From contig JAABRW010000026.1 of assembly GCA_011390695.1 (NCBI GenBank), positions 1-6,917 on the forward strand: DNA of 6,917 bases, in the 5' to 3' direction. Shown one piece after another: positions 1 through 6,760 of the stretch. The position numbers were made by a program, and so were the translations under genes. Numbering within the stretch: position 1 is the stretch's first letter; each line of letters begins with the position of its first letter. Source of the DNA: Desulfotignum sp. GTDB taxonomy: Bacteria > Desulfobacterota > Desulfobacteria > Desulfobacterales > Desulfobacteraceae. Below the pieces are notes generated by a model. It was not told the DNA's origin and searched no databases. It saw only the letters and a list, made by a program, of their open reading frames with translations.

Positions 1-3
1 CCT

Positions 4-10
4 AAGGAGG
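4..10 (+). promoter_or_regulatory. Shine-Dalgarno of the acyltransferase gene
   Basis: AAGGAGG is a near-perfect anti-16S match directly before the ATG at 14. The spacer is only 3 nt, shorter than usual. The reading frame is still open between this site and the window edge, so a start further upstream cannot be excluded. Confidence 0.6.
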
Positions 11-13
11 CCC

Positions 14-895
14 ATGCTTTCTTTTCTGCCCCCTCCCCTTAAAGGGATGTTGTCATTTATGGTGTATCTCATAAATACCATTGTCCTCACTGTGCCGTTG
101 ATCCTGGTATCTTTGTTTAAATTTGTCCTTCCCTTTCAGCCCGTGGTCGTGGTACTGGACAGAATACTTATTGCCATTGCCGGGTTATGGATTCATATCA
201 ATTCATGGAATACAGACCTGTTCTGCCGTATCGACTGGGACATACGGGGGCTGGAACAGCTCAACCCAAAAGAATGGTATCTTGTATTGTCCAATCACCA
301 GTCCTGGGTGGATATACTGGTGCTCCAGAAAACATTGAACAAAAAAATTCCCATGCTCAAATTTTTTTTAAAAAAAGAACTGATCTGGGTACCGTTTTTA
401 GGGCTTGCCTGGTGGGCCCTGGATTTTCCTTTTATGAAACGGTACTCCAAAGACTTTCTGGCCAAAAATCCCCATCTGAAGGGGAGAGACCTGGAAAGCA
501 CCAGAAAGGCCTGTAAAAAATTCAAATATATTCCGGTGTCCATCATGAATTTTGTGGAAGGTACCAGATACACCCCGAAAAAAGCCGAAAATTCCGCATT
601 TTCCCATCTGCTTACTCCCAAAGCCGGCGGCATTGCCTTTGTTCTGGGTTCCATGGGCGAATACCTGAACAAAATCATTGATGTCACCATTGTGTATCCC
701 GACAAAACGCCCAGCTTCTGGACATTCATTTCCGGCAGGACCCAGAAAATTATTGTGGATCTGCATGTATTTGAGGTGGGAGGGCAGCTGAAAGGGGATT
801 ATTTTACTGATCCGGATTTCAGGGACAGGTTCTGCCAATGGCTCAACCACCTCTGGCAGGAAAAAGACCGGAAAATTGACCGGCTGCTGTCCTGA
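14..895 (+). CDS. Lysophospholipid-type acyltransferase (PlsC/LPLAT family, YihG-like)
   Basis: This 293-residue protein should transfer an acyl group to a lysophospholipid or related glycerol-phosphate acceptor at the inner membrane. Seen: a hydrophobic N-terminal segment (about residues 12-62) suited to membrane anchoring; the catalytic HX4D motif as NHQSWVD, with H95 and D100; a second block around 120-142 (KKELIWVPFLG to DFPFMKR); the substrate-binding FVEGTR at 180-185; and a VTIVYP block near 224-229. All four acyltransferase blocks are present in order, and the length is close to that of E. coli YihG (about 310). The ATG at 14 follows AAGGAGG. A second MLSF-like start exists at residue 12 but has poorer spacing. 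It stands alone on the plus strand and converges with the DUF342 gene. The family assignment is firm. The exact acyl acceptor cannot be told from sequence, so no gene symbol is given. Confidence 0.9.
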   Translation: MLSFLPPPLKGMLSFMVYLINTIVLTVPLILVSLFKFVLPFQPVVVVLDRILIAIAGLWIHINSWNTDLFCRIDWDIRGLEQLNPKEWYLVLSNHQSWVDILVLQKTLNKKIPMLKFFLKKELIWVPFLGLAWWALDFPFMKRYSKDFLAKNPHLKGRDLESTRKACKKFKYIPVSIMNFVEGTRYTPKKAENSAFSHLLTPKAGGIAFVLGSMGEYLNKIIDVTIVYPDKTPSFWTFISGRTQKIIVDLHVFEVGGQLKGDYFTDPDFRDRFCQWLNHLWQEKDRKIDRLLS

Positions 896-908
896 CCGGT
901 TTTTTTTT
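861..908. terminator. Compact, possibly bidirectional terminator between convergent genes
   Basis: Three ACCGG/CCGG copies sit at 867-871, 879-883 and 895-900. For plus-strand transcripts, ACCGG (879-883) pairs with CCGGT (896-900) and is followed by a T run through 908. For minus-strand transcripts, the RNA of 896-900 can pair with that of 867-871 (or the CCGG pair at 880-883 and 868-871), followed by CTTTTT from 861-866. The stems are short (4-6 bp) and overlap the 3' end of the acyltransferase gene, so this is a moderate call. The convergent stops lie 11 bp apart, which supports a need for termination here. Confidence 0.45.
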
Positions 909-3078
909 AGATGTTTGTCACCTGCAGTTCATAGATCTGATGGGCTTCATCACTGCCGGCTTTAAGAACTTCCATGATCTTTGCACGGCGGATCAGGTCT
1001 TTGACCACCATTTCACTTTGCTTTCCCTTGATGATGGTTCCCGGCTGGATGCTGCCCTCTAGCCTGACAACAGGATTCCCCGGATTTTCCATTGACCAGG
1101 TGGTCAGGTTCCTTTTTTCTTCCAGCAGATCCATTAGACGGGTATTAAGAACCTCCATCTGGTTTTCAATACCCTCTATGGCAGATTCTATGGACTCGGA
1201 TTTTTCAAAACTTTCATCCAGCTGTTTTTCTGCATTTTTTGCATTCTCCTCCAGCTGAACAATCTGCTGCCCAAGCTCAGCAATGGCATCAGTTTTATCC
1301 GGCCGGGATTGCAGATTTTTAATTTCCTTATTAAGCCTTTCCTGATCAAGCTGGGACCGATCCTGAAGATGGGCCAGTTTTGTGATATGTTTTTGAAGTT
1401 CCGTATTCTGCTCATTCAACCGGGCCTGCTTTTCTTCCCGGGCCGCAATTTTCTCTTTCAGTTTCTTGATCTTGTCCTGGATATTTGCAATTTCTTTTTC
1501 ATAAAAGGCATCATACCCTACCTTTACCATGCAGGGGGCAGCAGTCTGGGTTCCGATATTCTGTGCCACCATTCCCATCTTCGCAGTTATCCTGGAAGAA
1601 ATAAGCTTGCCGCTTTCAATAATACAGGAACCTGAACATTCTATGAAGGAGTCCACAATCTCTTTGGCAATATGGACATTTCCCATGCAGATGATCTCGG
1701 ATTTATGGATAAATTTTGCCGTGACATCGCCTTTGGCATAAATTCTGGCTTCGTTGATGCCGCCTTTGACATGTACACTGCCCTCAGCCGTTACAATACC
1801 ACCATCAAGTTCCACGCTGTTGATATCATTGCCTTTTACCTGGAAACCGGCTTTGATACACCCGTTCACAGTGACATTACCACTGTATTCAATATGACCG
1901 GTTTCATAGTCCACATCTCCTTCTGTGGCATATTCCTCATGAACAAAAATTACCCCGGACAACGCAAACTTGGGAAATCCGGTGACGTCAGCCAGGATCT
2001 TGAGTCCGTCTTCAGATAACTTTGCCCCTTTGCCGAAACGCAAAACAATATCGTTACCAGGTGCCGCTTCTATCTCCTCGCCAAAAATATTGTGTCCCTG
2101 TCTGGATGCCACCATGGGCGTTTTTTCCGCCAGAACGGTTCCGGCCTGGACATGCGGGACAGTGCCCCGCTGTTTGAAATCTATATTACCATCGGCATCG
2201 AGCCCTCCGGCCCCGAGATAGTCGATATTAAAGAAAAATTCGACCCTGGCATCTTTCCCCTGTATGGGACGAATTCCCCTGGCTACCCGGAAAGCCTTGG
2301 TCTTAAACCCGCTGGACTGGATAAATCCATTCATCATTTCATCAGTCACAATGCCGGACACAATGCCTTTTTCAGCCAGAGCCTCTCTGATATCCGAAAC
2401 TGTGACATCTGAATCAAATGCATCGGTTTTTGTCAAAAAAGCCCCCATGGCATCCCCTGCCAGCTGCATCTGGATGCCATGGGTGATAACCTCAGGTTCC
2501 AGCAGCGCAGAAGAAGAATGTTTGTCTTTCATCGGATTTTCAGACGGTTGGTCGGACCCGGTCTCATCCAAAGGGGCTTTTTCTGCCGCGGCCTGGTCTG
2601 ATGAAATGGCTTCCGGGCCCGGGCCTGGCCCGGGTTCAACCGGTTTTTCCCGGCGAAGTCTGCGTTTTTGCATCTTTAAGATATAGTCCCGCTGCCTTTC
2701 GGTCATCATACAGGATTCCACCAGCATGTCACCAATAAGGCGGGGCTTGACACCACTTTTCATATCCGCCTGCTGCTCTTCCAGGACCAGTTGCAAAACA
2801 CTTTGATTGATAATACCTTTTTGTACAGCAATAACCCCGAAACGAAATTCCTTTTTCCGTATATCAAGGGCTCTGGCAGCCATGGACAGGCGCTGGATAT
2901 TTTGGGATGAGACCATTTCCCTGGAAATCAGGTACTCCTTGAGACAGGCAGCAGCATCTTCGGAGTCTTTACATGCAGCCAGTCCTGCTTCGAGTTCGGC
3001 CTGGGTAATCAATTGGTTTTTTACTGCCAGCAGCCCGATCACCGGGCTGCTCAGATTTTGATCAGATTGTTCGGCCAT
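907..3078 (-). CDS. DUF342/FapA family protein with N-terminal repeats and C-terminal coiled coil
   Basis: A 723-residue soluble protein of the DUF342 (flagellar assembly protein A, FapA) family. Its biochemical role is unknown. Seen in order: two similar helical blocks, about 13-60 and 79-140, each opening with a short hydrophobic run then Q/N and L-rich helices (GLLAVKNQLITQAELE; FGVIAVQKGIINQSVLQ); a low-complexity Pro/Gly/Ser/Glu linker (146-195) with a PGPGPGP run; a FapA N-terminal domain (about 205-380), including the family's G-rich block VQAGTVLAEKTP then GEEI at 310-336; a regular G/V/I-rich stretch (385-515) that reads as a parallel beta-helix; a charged coiled coil (530-660); and a C-terminal block with SIQPGTIIKG (686-695). 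It has no signal peptide and no membrane segment. The start follows a strong AAAGGAGA. It is the last gene of the parAB run. No flagellar gene is visible, so a flagellar function is not claimed. Confidence 0.85.
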   Translation of the reverse strand: MAEQSDQNLSSPVIGLLAVKNQLITQAELEAGLAACKDSEDAAACLKEYLISREMVSSQNIQRLSMAARALDIRKKEFRFGVIAVQKGIINQSVLQLVLEEQQADMKSGVKPRLIGDMLVESCMMTERQRDYILKMQKRRLRREKPVEPGPGPGPEAISSDQAAAEKAPLDETGSDQPSENPMKDKHSSSALLEPEVITHGIQMQLAGDAMGAFLTKTDAFDSDVTVSDIREALAEKGIVSGIVTDEMMNGFIQSSGFKTKAFRVARGIRPIQGKDARVEFFFNIDYLGAGGLDADGNIDFKQRGTVPHVQAGTVLAEKTPMVASRQGHNIFGEEIEAAPGNDIVLRFGKGAKLSEDGLKILADVTGFPKFALSGVIFVHEEYATEGDVDYETGHIEYSGNVTVNGCIKAGFQVKGNDINSVELDGGIVTAEGSVHVKGGINEARIYAKGDVTAKFIHKSEIICMGNVHIAKEIVDSFIECSGSCIIESGKLISSRITAKMGMVAQNIGTQTAAPCMVKVGYDAFYEKEIANIQDKIKKLKEKIAAREEKQARLNEQNTELQKHITKLAHLQDRSQLDQERLNKEIKNLQSRPDKTDAIAELGQQIVQLEENAKNAEKQLDESFEKSESIESAIEGIENQMEVLNTRLMDLLEEKRNLTTWSMENPGNPVVRLEGSIQPGTIIKGKQSEMVVKDLIRRAKIMEVLKAGSDEAHQIYELQVTNI
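2618..2634. repeat. GC-only palindrome in the linker of the DUF342 gene
   Basis: CCCGGGCC and GGCCCGGG are perfect 8-bp arms around a single T. They encode part of the PGPGPGP run (residues 149-155) and could fold into a tight hairpin in DNA or mRNA. It probably reflects Pro-Gly codon choice. Confidence 0.5.
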
Positions 3079-3083
3079 GCTGT

Positions 3084-3091
3084 TCTCCTTT
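3084..3091 (-). promoter_or_regulatory. Shine-Dalgarno of the DUF342 gene
   Basis: Read on the minus strand, AAAGGAGA lies 5 nt before the ATG at 3078. It falls entirely in the 16-nt gap after the ispH-ubiA stop codon. This fixes the start and suggests the gene is translated strongly and not merely by read-through coupling. Confidence 0.75.
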
Positions 3092-3094
3092 GTT

Positions 3095-4807
3095 TCAGGT
3101 CATTGCGGCCAGTACCCCGGTGAGAAGAAAAGAAGATTCAATCAGAAATTCCACATGGGGCCCGGACATCTGCTTGTTTTTTTCAAAGGAACTGATCAAT
3201 AAAAGCATAAAAAAAGGTACCAGTGCAAGCAGGATTGCACTGGCATAGGACAGGCCTGCCAAACCCGCGCCAGCAAGCAAAACAATAATGCCTGTGAGGA
3301 TATAACGGATCAAAACAAAACTTTTTTTCTCTCCCAGGAGAATGGGAAGGGTTTCTCTGCCGGCTATGCGGTCTCCCTGAATGGCCAGTATATCAAAAAA
3401 TGCCGTGCGGGCAAAAACCAGTCCTGTGGCGAATAAAAATGCTGCTGCCATCCATGCCATGGGGCTGTGGCTGTCCACAGAGGGCAGGATACTGGTGACA
3501 ATTCCCCAGGCCATGGTGATGAGGATGGTTTTGGAACCAGGAATATCCTTGATGCGCCTGATGTGTTTTTTACACAGGCCCGCAGGAATGATCTTCAGGT
3601 TATAGGCCAGCCCCAGCAGGCTCATGACCAGAAGGATGAAAAACGATGTCACCCCGGAGGTAAAGGCAAGAAACAACCCTGCTGTTCCGGAAACCAGGGC
3701 CAGGGCTGCCATGGAGATGCGATGCTTTTTGTAAAATACGGCCCGGTCCGGCCGGTTGTAGGTATCTGATTTTATGGCAAAAATATTGTTGAGGATCTGC
3801 ATGGACAATACATAGAGCATGGCAATGGCTGCATGGACCAGCGTGTGGGACAGTTTTTGCAGCACGGAACAGGCATAGGTGAGGCTTCCGGCACCCAGTG
3901 CCAGCAGCAGGTTGGTTTTCAGTAAAAAATCCTGGGCCCTGGCCAGACCGCCTGCCAGGGGGCGCTGGTGCTGCAGATGCCGGGCAACCCGGGCGCAGGT
4001 GTCAGTAATTATCCAGTTGGGGGTGGATGCCCCGGCTGTAATGGCAATGGAACGGGTATCTGCCAGGGCATGAAAATCGATTTCAGACACCTCTTCAATA
4101 TGTGTGGTCCGGGCGAGGGACTGCTCTGCCACCTGGGCCAGGCGTTTTGTATTACCGCTCTGCCTTCCCCCTACCACAATCACGGCATCATGGGTTGCGG
4201 CAAGCTGCCGCACCTCGTGCTGCCGCCTTTCCGTTGACCCGCAGATGGTATCAAACAGTTTGTAATGGGGCCTGTTTTCTGTACACCAGGCCTTTATTTC
4301 ATCATAAAATGCTGTGTTCTGGGTGGTCTGGGCTACCACCACTGCATTTTCAAACACCGGCAGGGTCTGCAGCTGTGCCATAGCAGTCACTGTATGACCT
4401 TTGCCCCTGGCATATCCCAGAAGTCCGACCACCTCAGGATGGTTTTTATCCCCGATAATAATGGTGGCGTATCCGTTTTCAGCATATCTGTTGATAATTA
4501 CCTGGACCCGTACCACCCGGGGGCAGGTGGCATTGATAACTTTGTAACCGGCCTCTTTCAGGCGTTTTTCATCTTCCGGCGGGACCCCGTGGGCCCGTAT
4601 CAGCACAATACCCTCCCCTTTTTCAGGGATAGTGTCCATGCGGAAAATTCCTTTGGTTTCCAGCATTTCCAATACCTGGGGATTGTGGATCAAAGGACCA
4701 TAAGTGAAAATCGGTGCGCCGGACCGGTTGGCAGCATCCAGCACCATGTCCACGGCCCGCCTGACCCCCATGCAAAAGCCTGCGGTTTTTGCTATGGTGA
4801 TTCTCAT
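3095..4807 (-). CDS. ispH: Fusion of IspH (HMBPP reductase, LytB) with a UbiA-type membrane domain
   Basis: The first ~280 residues are a complete IspH, the [4Fe-4S] enzyme that reduces HMBPP to IPP and DMAPP in the last MEP-pathway step. Seen: cluster cysteines C12 (AGFCMGVRRAV), C95 (NATCP) and C189 (FDTICGSTERRQ); active-site H41, H73 and H123 with E125 (NHPE); T161/T162; S217-x-N219 and S261 in TAGASTP. Residues 291-570 form a polytopic UbiA-like domain with about eight or nine hydrophobic segments, the NRPDR signature at 351-355 and a second motif FDILAIQGDR (471-480) then GRETLP. The first motif, usually NDxxDxxxD, reads NNxxAxxxD (340-348). E. coli IspH is 316 residues, so the extra ~250 are a true in-frame addition. 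The gene follows parB by 13 nt with only a weak SD (coupling likely). The IspH call is firm. The membrane half may prenylate a quinone-type acceptor or may be non-catalytic. Confidence 0.92.
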   Translation of the reverse strand: MRITIAKTAGFCMGVRRAVDMVLDAANRSGAPIFTYGPLIHNPQVLEMLETKGIFRMDTIPEKGEGIVLIRAHGVPPEDEKRLKEAGYKVINATCPRVVRVQVIINRYAENGYATIIIGDKNHPEVVGLLGYARGKGHTVTAMAQLQTLPVFENAVVVAQTTQNTAFYDEIKAWCTENRPHYKLFDTICGSTERRQHEVRQLAATHDAVIVVGGRQSGNTKRLAQVAEQSLARTTHIEEVSEIDFHALADTRSIAITAGASTPNWIITDTCARVARHLQHQRPLAGGLARAQDFLLKTNLLLALGAGSLTYACSVLQKLSHTLVHAAIAMLYVLSMQILNNIFAIKSDTYNRPDRAVFYKKHRISMAALALVSGTAGLFLAFTSGVTSFFILLVMSLLGLAYNLKIIPAGLCKKHIRRIKDIPGSKTILITMAWGIVTSILPSVDSHSPMAWMAAAFLFATGLVFARTAFFDILAIQGDRIAGRETLPILLGEKKSFVLIRYILTGIIVLLAGAGLAGLSYASAILLALVPFFMLLLISSFEKNKQMSGPHVEFLIESSFLLTGVLAAMT

Positions 4808-4820
4808 AACCCGACAATTC

Positions 4821-5696
4821 TCATGAAAGATTGCTCAACAGGTCCACAAGGCGTGTAAATTCGGTCTGGGAGGTAAAATTGATCTCAATACGTCCTTTTT
4901 CGCCGTTTTTGCGTATCTTCACCGGAGACTGGATGTGATGGGAAATCCGACTGGAGGTATTTTCTAAAAACGCCAGCTCATGGTCCGGCATTTTCCGGAC
5001 CGGTTTTACAGCAGTCTGCCGGGACTGGTTCACCAACTGCTCGGTTTTTCTGACAGACAGTTTCCGGCTGATTACCTGATCGAACAACGCCAGCTGATTT
5101 TCTTCTGATCCGCCTCCCAGAAGGGCCCGGGCATGACCCATGGAAATCTCATCAGCCAGCAGGCTGTGTTTTATTCTGTCGGGAAGGCCCCGCAAACGAA
5201 GCAAATTGGCAATGGTGGAACGGTTTTTACCAATCTTCCGGGCCACTTTTTCCTGGGTATATCCAAATTCATCAATGAGCCGGAAATAGGCATCTGCCTC
5301 TTCCAGTACATTCAGATTGGCCCGCTGAATATTTTCAATAATAGAGACTTCCAGAACCTGTTCATCGGTCAGGTCCTTTACCACCACCGGCACATGGGTC
5401 TGGTTGGCTTCCCTGGCCGCCCGCAGCCGTCTTTCCCCGGCAACCAGTTCAAAACCGCCATCCACATGCCGCACCAGCAAAGGCTGCAGCACCCCCTGCT
5501 GGGCAATGGAATCCCGCAGGCGGACCAGTTCTTCCTCTTTAAAAACCGTTCGGGGCTGATACCGGTTAGGGGCAATCTTCCCCACCGGACACATGAAAAA
5601 ATCAGCTCTGGCTTCCGGCGTCTCCATATCCAGATCAGGAATAAGTGCAGAAATCCCCCTGCCCAGACCGGTGTTTTTCTTTTTTTTATTCATCAT
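4821..5696 (-). CDS. parB: ParB/Spo0J chromosome-partitioning protein
   Basis: A 291-residue ParB, the CTP-dependent DNA clamp that loads at parS sites and spreads to organise the origin region. Seen: the basic N-terminal KKKNTGLGRGISALIP (about 5-20), which in this family stimulates the ParA ATPase; the ParB/Srx nucleotide-binding domain with NRYQPR (44-49), LVAGERRLRAARE (84-96, containing GERR) and ENIQRANLNVLEEA (121-134); a helix-turn-helix YTQEKVARKIGKNRSTIANL (146-165), followed by MGHARALL (186-193); a variable linker; and a C-terminal dimerisation segment (about 245-291). Length is typical. It starts ATGATG, the first ATG overlapping the parA TGA as ATGA, with GGGAG about 12 nt upstream inside parA. 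No full parS site was seen in this window. Confidence 0.96.
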   Translation of the reverse strand: MMNKKKKNTGLGRGISALIPDLDMETPEARADFFMCPVGKIAPNRYQPRTVFKEEELVRLRDSIAQQGVLQPLLVRHVDGGFELVAGERRLRAAREANQTHVPVVVKDLTDEQVLEVSIIENIQRANLNVLEEADAYFRLIDEFGYTQEKVARKIGKNRSTIANLLRLRGLPDRIKHSLLADEISMGHARALLGGGSEENQLALFDQVISRKLSVRKTEQLVNQSRQTAVKPVRKMPDHELAFLENTSSRISHHIQSPVKIRKNGEKGRIEINFTSQTEFTRLVDLLSNLS

Positions 5697-6451
5697 CGTT
5701 TCAGCAGCTCCCTGGCAAATGCCATATAACTTTTAGCTCCCTGTGACTGCTTATCATATAAGACAACCGGCAGACCGTAACTGGGGGCTTCCCCCAGTTT
5801 CACATTGCGCGGTATTTTGGTTTTGAACACCAGGTCCTTGAAGTATTGCCTGGCATCTTCCACCACGTTCTGGGCCAGGTTGGTGCGCCGGTCAAACATG
5901 GTCAAAAGGATGCCGTTGATCTTCAATGTTGAATTAAACGATGACTTGACCCGTTTGATGGTATCCAGAAGCTGACCCAGTCCCTCCAGGGCAAAAAATT
6001 CACTCTGCAGGGGAATCAGGACAGAATGGGATGCAACAAATGCATTCAGGGTCAACAGGCTCAATGCCGGGGGGCAGTCGATGAAAATATAATCAAACCG
6101 GTCCATTACCGGTGCCAGAAGCTGCTTCAGTCTGGCTTCCCGTTGGGGAGCAGACACCATTTCGACCTCAAACCCGATAAGATCCACGCTGGAAGGGACG
6201 ATGGTCAGCCTGGAAAGCATGGTGGGAACCATAAGGTCTGCAATGTCTGCTTCACCGATGAGCCCATGGTAGAGAGATGCCTCCAGGGCCGGCTTCTCAA
6301 TTCCCAGGCCGGTGGTGGCGTTGGCCTGGGAATCACAGTCCACCAGCAGCACTTTTTTCCCCAGTATGGCCAGAGAGGCGGAGAGATTGACGGCTGTAGT
6401 GGTTTTGCCCACACCGCCCTTCTGGTTTGCTATGCTGATAATATGGGTCAT
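5693..6451 (-). CDS. parA: ParA/Soj chromosome-partitioning ATPase
   Basis: A 252-residue ParA/Soj-type P-loop ATPase. ATP-bound dimers bind DNA non-specifically and ParB stimulates hydrolysis, which drives origin segregation. Seen: the deviant Walker A KGGVGKTT at 11-18 with signature lysine K11 and catalytic-loop K16; the A' motif LLVDCDSQAN with D38 and D40; and Walker B YIFIDCPP with D125. There is no N-terminal helix-turn-helix, so it is the short chromosomal (Soj) form and not the plasmid P1/F type. The ATG at 6451 puts MTHIISIANQKGG at the usual family N-terminus. An in-frame TTG two codons upstream (6457) is possible but unnecessary. No strong SD precedes the ATG. A three-codon ATG-AAA-ATT-TGA lies at 6465-6454, just before it. 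It is the first gene of the minus-strand run and sits downstream of the structured region at 6570-6753. Confidence 0.96.
   Translation of the reverse strand: MTHIISIANQKGGVGKTTTAVNLSASLAILGKKVLLVDCDSQANATTGLGIEKPALEASLYHGLIGEADIADLMVPTMLSRLTIVPSSVDLIGFEVEMVSAPQREARLKQLLAPVMDRFDYIFIDCPPALSLLTLNAFVASHSVLIPLQSEFFALEGLGQLLDTIKRVKSSFNSTLKINGILLTMFDRRTNLAQNVVEDARQYFKDLVFKTKIPRNVKLGEAPSYGLPVVLYDKQSQGAKSYMAFARELLKR
5781..5797. repeat. Perfect 7-bp hairpin inside parA
   Basis: CTGGGGG and CCCCCAG flank a CTT triloop, within the codons for the conserved KLGEAPSYG block of ParA. It could be a stable hairpin in the parA mRNA about 90 nt before the parA stop. No T tract follows on either strand, so it is not an intrinsic terminator. 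It may be coincidental codon choice. Confidence 0.5.
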
Positions 6452-6569
6452 AATCAAATTTTCATATCACAGTTACTGACCTGAGGCAAACATATAAAAT
6501 TGAAACTGGATATTTGCCATAAGCATGCCGGATTTTCGGTCTTTTATGCAGCATCCTGTACCGGAAACC
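6452..6569 (-). other. Region between parA and the structured RNA candidate (parA leader)
   Basis: These 118 nt carry no convincing gene. On the minus strand there is an AT-rich stretch (around 6491-6500, ATTTTATATG) that might hold a weak parA promoter, but no good -35/-10 pair with normal spacing was found. There is no clear intrinsic terminator between the hairpin region and parA, so transcripts from the promoter near 6761 could run into parA. The plus-strand sequence at 6506-6522 repeats, inverted, the promoter core at 6762-6778. Confidence 0.4.
6506..6522 (+). repeat. Left copy of an inverted promoter-core repeat
   Basis: CTGGATATTTGCCATAA on the plus strand matches the minus-strand reading of 6762-6778 at 16 of 17 positions. 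The copy holds TGC-CATAAG, a weaker extended -10-like element that points rightwards into the structured region. TTGAAA at 6500-6505 resembles a -35, but the 12-nt spacing is too short for a normal promoter. Confidence 0.6.
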
Positions 6570-6753
6570 GCCCCTGGTGGTGCCCTGTGCCCGGACCGAG
6601 ATCCTGCGGGGCCGGTTACCGTAACTTTTTTCAGTTAAGGAACTGATCACCTGTTACCGGTTCTGTCATCGTAGCATGTTTGCCGGCCCCTCCGGCTCTG
6701 ACGGTCCGTTCACAGGACACCACCAGGGGCTCCATTCCAGGGTCATTATGGCA
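6570..6753 (-). ncRNA. Candidate long rod-shaped structured RNA, possibly 6S RNA (ssrS)
   Basis: Arms 6570-6589 and 6711-6730 pair at 19 of 20 positions (one C-A mismatch at 6583/6717). A 2x2 internal loop is followed by 7 bp (6592-6598 with 6702-6708). Then comes a bubble of 9 nt on one side (6599-6607) and 11 nt on the other (6691-6701), an 8-bp GGGGCCGG/CCGGCCCC stem (6608-6615 with 6683-6690), a shorter helix (GTAAC 6621-6625 with GTTAC 6653-6657), and an apical TCAGTT-AAGG-AACTGA hairpin (6631-6646). A closing stem, an internal bubble flanked by GC pairs and a terminal stem within about 180 nt is the plan of 6S RNA, the RNA polymerase-binding regulator. The minus strand is preferred because an extended -10 promoter lies just upstream. 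The 3' end is unclear, as no terminator follows. Alternatively it is a structured 5' leader of parA, or a folded repeat. RNA structure is well supported; the 6S identity is a guess from architecture. Confidence 0.5.
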
Positions 6754-6760
6754 AAACGCC

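Noticed and set aside
295..850. Two minus-strand frames of 144 and 150 codons opposite the acyltransferase
   Set aside because: The plus-strand frame encodes all acyltransferase motifs; these are antisense shadows with no family features or start signals.
4265..4858. Plus-strand frame of 197 codons opposite ispH
   Set aside because: It is antisense to the conserved IspH domain and runs across the parB-ispH junction; there is no recognisable domain or Shine-Dalgarno.
5797..5803. GTTTCAC, half of a parS-like TGTTTCACGTGAAACA site, inside parA
   Set aside because: Only one half matches; the sequence that follows (ATTGCG) does not supply the GTGAAAC half. No complete parS was found in the window.
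6523..6545. CCGGATTTTCGG followed by TCTTTT as a plus-strand terminator
   Set aside because: The stem is only 3 bp and the T run is short; it is too weak to call.
6462..6650. Minus-strand 62-codon frame upstream of parA
   Set aside because: It lies within the structured region, has Arg/Gly-rich composition dictated by the stems, has no Shine-Dalgarno and resembles no family I know.
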